A stretch of DNA of 64,000 nt, from NCBI RefSeq assembly GCF_037975245.1, contig NC_092575.1, forward strand, positions 8,214,001 through 8,278,000, written 5' to 3'. Each line of letters opens with the position of its first letter. Within the stretch, counting starts at the first letter, position 1. The translations under genes were made by a program, and so were the position numbers. The stretch comes from Apostichopus japonicus. Taxonomy: Eukaryota; Echinodermata; Holothuroidea; Aspidochirotida; Stichopodidae. Below the pieces are notes generated by a model that was not told the origin of the DNA, ran no database searches, and was given only the letters and a program-made list of their open reading frames with translations. This document shows, piece after piece, positions 54,666-64,000 of this stretch.

Positions 54666-55011
54666 CCTGCAAACCGGGGCGGCAGCCCATGCAGAAGAGA
54701 AGACCGTGTCATTGCTCGTCGAGGTATGCAAGCAGTGCGGTAAAGTGTACGTGCAACTAGAATCGAATTCTCTGAGAGAGATTCTGTGAAGTTGTATTCA
54801 TTCGTCTTGATGTTCACTAATAGAGAAGACTATTGAAGCCACAACTAACTGCGATTTCAAAAATGTTTTCTTTTGTTTTGTTTTTCAAAGCATTAGTCCT
54901 TTCATGCTTTGATGGCAGAACCAAAGGTAGTATCTGTTGCTTCATCTAGTCAGCATAAGTCGTTTGTTAGGACACGCCGTTCATGCTCGTTCTTGACTAC
55001 AGCCATCTATC

Positions 55012-55117
55012 ATGGATAACCTAGCGAGGATAATTTTAATTTCAGTCATTTGTTCAACGTGTTGTAGCGGTAGTCTCGAAATTTTTCAAACTGCAGACAT
55101 TTCAAGGTACAAGCGAG
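55012..55117 (+). CDS. protease exon 1: signal peptide
   Basis: [20 protein letters not shown] is a typical signal peptide with a hydrophobic core and a likely cleavage after the CCSG region. It then reads [16 protein letters not shown] and ends in phase 1 at CGAG|GTAAAT. The ATG is the first in this frame and the phase fits the next exon. Confidence 0.8.
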
Positions 55118-58100
55118 GTAAATTCTATTTTTTTTTTATCACATTAAACTGAAGATACATTTCTTTGGTTTGGGTATTTGGAAGAGACAATGCAACTATA
55201 TAAATAGTATCCACAGGAAAGCCATTAATTAAAGAGACTTATATTGTGTGAACATTTCCATTCTTCGTTGAGTTTTCATATCGTTCATTTAAGTTTCTTT
55301 CACTTAAAATAAAAATAAAACCCAAATTATAGGAAAGCTCAACGCATAAACAGCGACTTAACTTAATAAAGAAGGTCAATGGTTGAAACAGATTGCATTG
55401 TGAGACTTTCATTTACGGTACATATTGTGGCCAGAGTGTCCATGCAGTTTTGGAAACATGTAGCAACGGATATGTATTTCCTAAAATATATATACATGTA
55501 CATAGATGATTTAAGTTTGTAATTAGATTGATAAGTCTTACATTTTATGCGGTTTTACGATATTAAGCAAGAAGCTTTGTGATTAAACATATGCTGTCGA
55601 CGGGGATTAAACCAGGTTTAGTGTGCAGTTGTTGCTCTCTCTACCACGGAGCAATTTGAAATACGTGAAATATGTGTGTATTTTTGTGCAGAAGATACAA
55701 TACATATACATGTGTATTTAAAAGCTTTGGCCCGTACATATATATAGCAATACCTCACCTTAACATTCCAGTCTCCACCCACCCTCTGGACCTCTTTTAA
55801 GCAACTGCTGAAATGGACATGACATTCACCCATTGCATGTAAAGAATAGAACATAATAAAAGGTTGTGCCTTCGACCGGCTTGTCCGACATATTTTAGTT
55901 AATCCCTGTGGCTACTTCTGATACAGCGAAAACAGACAGCGGCTTGTTGCTGCATGTATTTGGCATCCTGCAATGTGCGGCAGATATTTTTTTTTCAGAT
56001 AAACTCATTTTGTGTCTCTCAAATGATACTTTATGCATGTATCAATAATTTACTTACTTCGGGTGTGAAGTTGAAGTAATGATATATGCTTCCCGATCAG
56101 AGAGGTATCTTTTACTATCTTTAGGAAGCCAGTCGGACAGCTTAGAATCTTGCACCAAGGATATTACTGGGGGTTGCTGCCTAGAACAGATTCGTTGTGA
56201 CGAAAAAAAGTGTTTGCCACCAAGCTGGGAATGTGACGGGGTGATAGATTGCCTTGATGGGAGGGACGAACCAGAAGGCTGTCAACCTAACGGTGAGTAT
56301 AAGAGATCTTTAATAGTTTCACGCACGATAGATTGCAGGACTTATACCTCTACAGTAGTGTTACTGCTGGGAAATGTTGGTAATAGCTAACTATAGGTAA
56401 GGTATATCAACCATATAACGCAGCAGAACATTCGCACTTTCATCCTTATCGAACGGAAATGAAATGTAGAGGCCATGGGAGGGGGGGGGGAGGGGGGTGT
56501 TGGTGGTGAGAGTGATGAACTGATGGTTGCCACAAATCAGTAGATATAACAGAAAAAAATCACTACACTCTTTGAATTGTCTTCCTGATGAAGCCGCATA
56601 TACTACGATAAATCGATTAGTGAAAGCCTACACTTTATCGATTAATGAAAGCCTACACGTTTACAGTTTTTCATCACCACCTCACAAAACCAAACTCATA
56701 TGACTTTTATGCTTTAAGTTTTATTATACAAGTGCGCCTTTGCGATCAACTCATGCAACGTATCCAAAAATCTCATTAATATTCGTAGTAATAACACACC
56801 TTTTATTTTTTAGATAACGCATCCTATAATTAGCAAACGTCTCACAGCACTTCATGCACCCAAATCTTATGTGAGAGAATAAAACGGAGCAAAATCCCAA
56901 AAAGCAGAATCAATGACAAAGGAAGATATGAAAAAAAAAAATAGGACCTAAAAGCCATAACGCTATATAGGCTATAACAATGACAGCAGAAAGGATAAAG
57001 TTTTACCAGTGACTAAGGCCGATTCATGATAATGATGCAAATCTCAAAATTTAGACTTGTTTATGTCGACATGTTGACTTAGGCCTACTGTATTATCTAG
57101 ATCCAAATTCTGACTTCTATCTTATTCAGGACAATTTTGTAAGGCAGTTTAGCAGTGTTGTATAACAGAAAGCCATTTCCCTTGTAGTATTCAATATCAA
57201 TCATTGTATATTCTACAAAATACTTCAAACAATATGATGTTTGTGAAACTAAAAATTGATCAGCTGATTCTTTGGACAGTTGGAATAATGTTACCAATTG
57301 GCAGGATCCTAGCTGAATAATGCAGCCACCCCGTGGAGTGTACATGAGTGCAACCATCAGTTCTAGGGATGGGGTGAAGTGGGTGCTTAGATATTATCTC
57401 GCCCGGGGAGGGGTCTTAGGGCCCCTTTTGAGAAAGTTGGTTATAATGGGGTGTCCTTAGAAGCAAACCGGTGCTATTTTTGCAACTTTTCAAACAATGT
57501 TGAACAATTCTCAACTGGTAATAGGTTGTACCGCACATACCTGTTGTGTATGTATACTGTACACCATAGAGTTTTGTTGTTGCAATATTCCGTATTCCCG
57601 GAGGGTGTGGTGGGGGTGGGGGGTGCGAAGCACCCTTGATTTTATTCCACGGGGTAAATCCCTAGAAGTGTACGTGGTGGTACCCCCGGTGTACCTGAAT
57701 TGGAATAGAACGGGCGTGAAATTCAGCTATTTATAAGAAAAAGCAGCAGGCTATAGAATCTTTGAGAAAAGCTATTAAAGGTTTGCTGTTATAATACACG
57801 TCGGAGGTGATCATAAAAGGGCTTAAGAATATAAACAGATGAGAAGATCCAGTCCTTTAAAATTACAGGCTACACTCGAGATAATACTGGCTGACTTGTG
57901 ACTTCAAATCAATCAATAACGACTTGACTTAGATGAGAGCAGCTGTGGATGGTGACTTGAAACGACTTGCGAGTTGACTTGTCTTGACATTAATTTTACT
58001 ACTTGATATGTTTTATTCTGTAGATTTCGATTGCGACAATGGGGCGTCAATACCGCTGACGTCACTGTGTGATGGTCGAGTCGACTGCGAACATGGCGAG

Positions 58101-61100
58101 GATGAGGGAGAACGATGCCGAAGTAACTTGTAACATATTTCATCCCCATTACTTTTATTATCGCCCTACTGCAGGTGCAAATAAGAAAAATCGAAATGTT
58201 ATAGCTTAGAATGACAAAGAATATTTGTCTATTTTACTTACCAGTCTGTCAAAGCTTCGTACAAGGCGGAGAGCAGACTGCACCACCCACCCCCCCCCCC
58301 CCCAAAAAATAATAATAATAAATTCAGGGGTATCCAAATTCGGGCAAAACTTGTTGAACAATTTGGGCAGCCTCGGGACGAACATGAAATTCCCCAAATT
58401 TTCTTCGATTCTTACCCGAATTGTTCCCGAAGTCTCCCCAAATCGCTCCCGAGACTTGCCCGCAGCGTTCCGATTCTTAACCATAATAAGACTCCCTTGA
58501 AAGGATTGGGATATTGTCGATCACGTTTCTCAGTAGCTGTTTCTTTCTAAGTATTTTAAATTATTTCCTTGCAGAGCATTGTCCAGACTTTAAATGCATC
58601 GATAGTAGTACCTGCTTCTCCAGAGACGAATTGTGTGATGGCGTTAGTGATTGCAACGATACTAGCGATGAAGCAGGCTGCACCGTCCACAAAACAACAG
58701 GTACTGGTATGCTAGAGGCTATAGACTATCATGTATAATGGATGATTAACCGTGTTATCTACTGTAGATGTTCATTAGCTGCCAATATCATAGTATAAGG
58801 ACGTAATTAACCATGGTCGCCTAGAGTTATAATGTTTAGTCTCATTTTCTATTTCAGAGTGTTTCTCATGTGACCTAGGTGAGAAGTGTATATCATTCAG
58901 TTGGCTATGCGATGAGATTGTGGATTGTGAAGATTTAGCAGACGAGATGCACGCCCTCTGTCCACCAGGTAAGTAAGCGCCGTCATCGATGGGCAGGCAG
59001 TTACGTATGAATAAAATCCTGATTCAAGATTCAAAACGAACCTTTATCAAAGAACTTGTCAAGCGACGGGTGGTTTACTGTTCACAAAACGTCTGCACAA
59101 GCACGGAAACCATAGTAATGTTCAAACAAATGTATATCTTGGAAATGACAAATAGTTTTCAAAAGCAAGTCCAAAGGTATTGATTAGTAACATCACACAT
59201 TCATAGCAGAAGGCTGCACTCTGCCATATATTGATGATAATAATAGGGCCTATGGTGTAAATATATAATCTGGCATAGCCAAACCAAACATATATAGTTC
59301 AAGAACTGTCACTTTACTATTTCTACTTTTGTCGTTGAAATTGACTGATTTACTTATCTCCTCTTCTACATGTCTCCAACTCCACATCTGCACTTTCCCA
59401 TCTACCTAACTACACACTGCCCTTGCTTCTTGGGCACCGCCCACTTATTACCTCCTTCCAAATCTATCATTCAGGAAGTACGCTATGCAAATTCGTCAGC
59501 AGAAATTTTTTGATCGTTTTTTTTACGATTTTCGTCATTGGATTTGGATCTCCGTATACTGGAATATCTTGACTGATCTCATAGAGAATATTCTCTCCAG
59601 ATTTAACATGAAAAGTATAACGGCGATGGCGTCGATATGGCCTAAATGAATGATGATTCGACGCGTGTGTGTGTGCTCGGGGATGGGGTTGGGGGGGGGG
59701 GGGGTGAATCACTTTAAAACCAGATATTTTCAAACCACTTTCAAACCAAAAATTGATTTATGTTGCAAATCTGAAATAATATAGCATTACTCACTCCGTG
59801 AGTCTACTCTTTTAAATGTTTTCATTCGAAAAACATTAACACAGCTAGATAGCTATTAGAAATACGCGAACGTTCACCTAAAGATACGTGATGCGTTTTA
59901 TGACTTGAACCTCTAAACATTATCATATAGTCCGACCGAACGGTATGACATGTTTGTAAATTTTCAGAGCGGACAATTCTCACCGCGGAGGGTGGGGGCG
60001 GGGGGACAGGGGGATGGGGATCAACATTTACTGTGACATGAGAAATACAAATTGGTTTATTTTTCCGGTCGGACATGACCGTAGTTAAATACGGTACTTT
60101 CCTGGTCAATATTATCCGGCCATACATGGGGGGGGGGGGGGAGGGGGAGTATTTGCTGCTTAATCAGCAACACATCATCTCTAAACGTTTGTTCATCCTT
60201 CACATAAGTTGCCTCCGACACGTTCGGGGGTTGTCCATGGCACCGATCAATGGTATATTTAGACTTAAGATGTTATTAGTTACAAAAATATCTTTTTCAA
60301 CTTTTATATATTTATAGTTCAGGATCGTTGTTGGAGAGGAGCGTTCCTGTGCGATCATAGACTGTTCTGTATCCGTCAGGAGTATCGATGTGACGGCGTA
60401 AACGACTGCGGAGACGAGTCTGATGAAATAGCGTGCAGTAAGCGTTGACTTCATGAAATAAAAACAAAAAAAAATCATTTTGTTTTTTGTGAAGCTATAT
60501 CCCTTTATTTCACTAGTATTACTATTGTATGTATAGGAGAGGGACGTAACAGATTTTTTCCATCGGAAATTTGGGAGGGGAGAAGAAAGAACTGACGAAA
60601 GAGGTCGAAGGAAAGTTGTTTTGCGTAACAATCTTATCTGATTTGCATAATTGTGTATTCCTTTTCTCTTTTATTACCAATCTTCTCCTCCTGACGTTAA
60701 TCCACCAAAGGGTTTATCATTTCTCATTGACACACAGGCCCGAAAGCCAAGAACTTGAGGGGCACATTACTGTATACATGTCCTGTAACTTGTGAAGGTT
60801 TTGTACACTAGTAGTCTGAACGGTGGGAGGGGGAGGGGTGGGTGAGGGGGTAACGTGCCTCTCTGCCCTGATCGGGCTACTGGCCTGTTGACAAATGTTA
60901 ACAATGATATCGCTTCATTGAACCTTACAAGTATTACTCTGATTAATAGCTCCATCATTGTACTGTTCGTTAGTCATCGTCGTTAGGCGATTCAAAGCCC
61001 CAGTGACATCAAGTAACTTTCATATCCTAGCTTCTCCCACATGAAATTGGAATCTCTGTTTGAACTAATTGGCTAGTTTTGATTTGACGTTGCAAACAAA

Positions 61101-62224
61101 GACAACACTTTAATCTGCGCAAAGCCCCTCTCGTGGTAAAAGGAGGGGGCAGGGGTGACTATCATTTCTGAACTTGGCATCTTCGTTGTCGCTAAACTTG
61201 CAATTTTATTTTTGTATTTGGTTAGTGGATACAGTGTATTGGGCTGATAGTGGTGGATGGTCCCGCTGGTCCCCATGGTCAGAATGCTCAACGTCCTGTG
61301 GACCTGGAACGAAGATCCGTCGACGTGTATGCTTTCCTCAAGTTCAGTGTAGTGGCCCAAATGATGAACTCTTACCATGTGAAATAACCTCATGCGACGA
61401 AGAGCCTGAAAAAGACTCCATGAGTAAGTCAAAGGAACTCCTAAGATTGTTATATGGCTTTCAGGTCCTAACATATTTATGACGGATGACTACAATGGCT
61501 TCTAAGTGTATATAATCAGTGCCGTATAATAAAACACTTAGGGAAGCATAAATCATTCGATCTTTTACACTCACTGTGTCAAACCCGGACGTCTTTCCAT
61601 TGAGGAATCAATTTATCAGTGTTTGGTCACCCTCCTGCCCTCGTGGTTTACAGCATTCTACCAGGGTAATTCCTTCTTTTCTTTTCTTTTAAGGGGGGGG
61701 GGGATTATTTTGTGTCTAAGAATTGTCCATTACCATGTGCTCCAATTTCGTCCTATCAGTGACGGAATGGTTGTTTGTTAAGCTGAAAGGATCTGACCCT
61801 GCCATTACTAACCCCTACATAATATACACCTTATTCAGAGGCGGCGGCCGGGTATGAAAAAAACGAGGACCCCCATTTCCTCCTTTGAACCCCATTCAAC
61901 CCCCGATAACTTGAACAAACCTTCTTCTAGTTTTCTGTCTTTTCCTGCAAAACTGCACTTACACTAAAACGGTTATTCTTGATAGTTCTTATATATGTAT
62001 ATTTTCCCAGGTCTTGGATGTGGCATAAGACACATTGAGGGACACACAGCATCTCCTACTACACGAATTATTGGGGGTGAGCAGTCCGTGTCTGGGAGTT
62101 GGCCATGGCAAGTCCAACTCTGGTTCAAAGTTGCTGCACGTAGGAGAGAGCTTGTATGTGGTGGTACATTGGTCAGCGAGAGGATCGTAATCACTGCCGC
62201 CCATTGCTTTTTCCACAAAAACAG
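55012..62224 (+). CDS. secreted LDLa-TSP1-trypsin serine protease (5' part)
   Basis: Eight exons: 55012-55117, 56125-56292, 58024-58122, 58575-58700, 58858-58968, 60318-60437, 61226-61423, 62011-62224. They give 380 residues plus two bases. The order is signal peptide, five LDL-receptor class A modules (one exon each), one thrombospondin type 1 repeat, then a chymotrypsin-fold domain with the zymogen cleavage site TTR|IIGGEQ and TAAHC containing the catalytic His. Every internal boundary up to the protease exon is phase 1, the classic pattern for shuffled extracellular modules. The catalytic Asp and Ser exons are not in the window. LDLa modules bind calcium and often ligands, and the TSP1 module usually binds matrix or is glycosylated. 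A secreted trypsin-like enzyme in coelomic fluid, immunity or matrix turnover is plausible, but the substrate is unknown. There is no transmembrane segment, unlike matriptase or corin. Confidence 0.9.
55118..56124 (+). other. protease intron 1
   Basis: AT-rich intron without recognisable genes. The minus-strand frame near 55618-55854 has no support. Confidence 0.5.
56125..56292 (+). CDS. protease exon 2: LDLa module 1
   Basis: Contains [20 protein letters not shown], then [15 protein letters not shown], with all six module cysteines and the acidic calcium-binding cluster. Two extra cysteines (SCTKD, GGC) lie upstream and could pair. Phase 1 at both ends. Confidence 0.92.
56293..58023 (+). 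other. protease intron 2
   Basis: Contains a G-run at 56480-56496 and a repeat-like G-rich patch at 57600-57620. A short direct repeat of CGATTAATGAAAGCCTACAC lies near 56614-56660. No exon was recognised, although a further LDLa exon with weak sites cannot be excluded. Confidence 0.45.
58024..58122 (+). CDS. protease exon 3: degenerate LDLa module 2
   Basis: Reads [20 protein letters not shown], then [12 protein letters not shown]. It has only four cysteines. The first and third, which normally pair with each other, are both missing, while the acidic motif remains. Phase 1 at both ends, with donor GAA|GTAACT. Confidence 0.82.
58262..58480. repeat. TTCGGGCA-motif repeat with a C-run end
   Basis: A C-run (58287-58303) and an AAT patch are followed by AAATTCGGGCAAAACTTGTT and related CCCGA motifs. 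It resembles the palindrome family at 53205-53342 and lies in a protease intron. Confidence 0.5.
58575..58700 (+). CDS. protease exon 4: LDLa module 3
   Basis: [20 protein letters not shown], then [15 protein letters not shown]. Six cysteines, an intact calcium motif, and a threonine-rich exit (VHKTTG). Phase 1 at both ends. Confidence 0.93.
58858..58968 (+). CDS. protease exon 5: LDLa module 4
   Basis: [20 protein letters not shown], then [15 protein letters not shown]. Six cysteines. The usual SDE is LADE, which keeps two acidic residues. Phase 1 at both ends, with donor CCAG|GTAAGT. Confidence 0.9.
58969..60317 (+). other. protease intron 5
   Basis: Contains G-runs at 59687-59704, 59996-60020 and 60127-60146 and no recognisable exon. 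Confidence 0.45.
60318..60437 (+). CDS. protease exon 6: LDLa module 5
   Basis: [20 protein letters not shown], then [17 protein letters not shown]. Six cysteines and the canonical calcium-binding [12 protein letters not shown] pattern. Phase 1 at both ends. Confidence 0.93.
61226..61423 (+). CDS. protease exon 7: thrombospondin type 1 repeat
   Basis: [20 protein letters not shown] carries the WxxWxxW tryptophan ladder and the CSTSCG motif, then [14 protein letters not shown] and LPCEITSC. This gives the six cysteines of a TSP1 domain. Tryptophans in this motif are often C-mannosylated. Phase 1 at both ends. Confidence 0.94.
62011..62224 (+). CDS. protease exon 8: N-terminal part of the trypsin domain
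   Basis: A propeptide with a cysteine ([10 protein letters not shown]) is followed by the activation site [20 protein letters not shown], then [18 protein letters not shown] with the catalytic His and the first disulfide. It ends in phase 2 at AACAG|GTAAAA. No exon with the catalytic Asp or Ser was found before the window end. Confidence 0.93.
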
Positions 62225-64000
62225 GTAAAACTTCAACAACAACAACAACCAAAATTTGAAACGCATTCATTAAGTTTGACTGCTAAAACCCGGTCATATG
62301 GTCTGCACCTTATTTCAAATGTATTCGACATGAATGCTTATCGTATCTTATTCACCATTAAAAGTGGGGAGGGCACAGTGTCGGGGGGGGGGGGGGCAAG
62401 TCTGATCGTGGACTGAACATGGATAAAACTTAAGGAGTCTGCGGGAGCCTTGGCTCAAAGCCTTTATCGGGTGGGGTCCAGGTGCCCGCATTAGGGCCAC
62501 TTCTGTTTCTGTTTGATCCCTGAATTGATATGTTAGTCATAAAGATCTTCTAACAAAAGCCACAACTGACAATCGATTTGACTTTAATTAAGAAAGAATT
62601 ATCTATTTAACATCCGGGCGTTACTTAGGGCCTTTTTCAAGAATAATAAAATTGAAACTTAAATCTCAAACCGCAAACATACTAAAACTTTGCACAAACG
62701 AATAAAATCATTTTGCTATATACAGATGTCTAAAACATGCACAAATATGGATCATGAGTACATTTAAAAAGCACTATCAGGGTACATTCACTTTATCGGA
62801 AACATAAACATAAAATGTAGATATTTCAGGGGCGTAGCCTGGTTAGAATCCCCAGGGGCAGTTGATTAACATCGAGAAACATTATGTATCGCCCAAATGT
62901 TACATAGTGGTGCGTTGATGTGCGTATAAACCAGGGCCTTTTCAAGAAATTTCAATGAGTGGACCATTTCCCAAAAGGGACTATCATATGACAGTAACTA
63001 TAAGCCACGCGCCACCATCGGTGGGCGCGTAGTGTAACAAGAATTTTTTGCCCAAAATGCCTCCCAGATTACCGGAAATGGCACTTCTCGGCCTTGTTGT
63101 TGCATCTAAACATTCTTTATTTTGAGATCTCATGTTTTAGAAATTTACACTATAAGGTATAAGACACATTTTACTCGGTAAAATCACTTTGTTGGACTTC
63201 GCTTTACTTGATTAGCTCTGCTTTGAAGATATAAAAGCCGCTAGGGCATTCTGAAGGTAGTCGTAGCCTATATATGATGAGGGGAAGCCATATGGGGAAT
63301 TTAGGTGTAAATTAGTTATGAGGTTTTATCAATATTTGGTTTACATGCCACAAAGGGACATACTGAGGGGGGGGGGGGTTAATGAGCTGATTAGGTGGGC
63401 CTCAATATTCTTAGTTAAATCATTGGGACACTGATATAGGGGCTAACAATGAAACTGATAGGCATATATAAAACATATAGACGTAATAAATCTAGTTATG
63501 AACCGTAGTCTCACATTACGCAAGTTAAATCTTAGAAGCTCTCTTACGATTATTGATATTCTAACAAAACCCACGGTCATCGCATCCGTGATCGTATTTA
63601 TACGTTTCAAATTAGCTTTGTGTTCTTATTGAACACCATTCCAACAATACGTGCATAGGATCTTGAGGTTGGCATTATATCGTAGACCTTTCATTTAGGA
63701 AGTGGAAATCTCAAAGGGACTCCTGCCCCCGCCCCCTCCCCCCCCCTCGCAGGCTATGGCCCTGCATCATATAAAATAGTCAAGTTGGGAGCGTATGTAT
63801 ATAACTACTAAGCTAGAACTTAAGGTATAATGAGTAACAAGGTTATAACAACATGACTAGCAGCTTAGTCACCCAGGCCTGTAGCACCATATATGTCTCA
63901 AAACTCTTATGATATATGTTATCTCAGAAACACTTAAAACCATCATGGGTGGAATTGCTAACTAAACTGAATACACAATATAATTTACATTTAGCGTCAT
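62225..64000 (+). other. protease intron 8, filled with repeats
   Basis: No protease exon was found. The interval holds a CAGGGGCGTAGCCTGG left terminus at 62829, a loosely matching right terminus GCAGGCTATGGCCCTG ending at about 63763, G-runs near 62383 and 63366, and the stem-loop copy at 63009. The flanking octamers of that pair do not match. Confidence 0.5.
63009..63028 (+). repeat. dispersed GCGCCA...TGGCGC stem-loop, copy 7 (stem degraded)
   Basis: GCGCCACCATCGGTGGGCGC. One stem base is changed. The downstream 110 bp (AACAAGAATTTTTTGCCCAA, ACCGGAAATGGCACTTCTCG, GTTGCATCTAAACATTCTTT) match the copy at 51757. Confidence 0.75.

Noticed and set aside
1-64000. Intact tRNA, rRNA or vault RNA genes
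   Set aside because: Scanning by eye for paired A and B boxes found only the split SINE head at 17082/19349. A covariance-model search would be needed to exclude small RNA genes.

Overview
The window is eukaryotic nuclear DNA: AT-rich, with widely spaced exons carrying GT-AG introns, many microsatellites and minisatellites, and a dense load of short DNA transposons. Protein similarity points to an invertebrate deuterostome. An echinoderm, perhaps a sea cucumber or sea urchin, is my best guess, but this comes from general resemblance and not from a search.

Four genes are supported. (1) Minus strand, about 2868-4860: a complete cytoplasmic dynein light chain (LC8/DYNLL), 89 residues in one coding exon, with a spliced 5' UTR exon. 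(2) Plus strand, 20218-33162: a complete major vault protein gene, 14 coding exons, 2601 coding bases, 866 residues. All exon phases agree. (3) Minus strand, 40030-50369: a large gene of unknown function with six supported exons, about 1,190 residues. It has a helical N-terminal part, a long Ser/Thr-rich disordered part and a conserved-looking C-terminal tail. It converges on the vault gene. (4) Plus strand, from 55012 to beyond the window: a secreted multidomain serine protease with signal peptide, five LDL-receptor class A modules, a thrombospondin type 1 repeat and the first part of a trypsin domain. The Asp and Ser catalytic exons lie outside the window.

Between the genes the sequence is mostly mobile-element debris. 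About 9.58-10.6 kb holds a broken intron-containing copy of vault exons 2-3. The intervals 5-10 kb, 12.4-19.3 kb and 51.3-54.7 kb hold non-autonomous hAT-like elements. Several are bounded exactly by terminal inverted repeats and perfect 8-bp target duplications: 5287-5668, 12717-14400, 17105-19316, 17413-18311 and 54072-54665. One of them splits a tRNA-derived SINE. A dispersed stem-loop motif recurs near the ends of several of these elements.

The most striking feature is in the vault gene. The last bases of exon 13 together with its 5' splice site have been amplified into an array of 18 near-identical splice donors (31722-32400, 39-bp unit). The first two extra donors keep the reading frame, so the vault protein could gain 13 or 26 residues at the cap end by donor choice alone.
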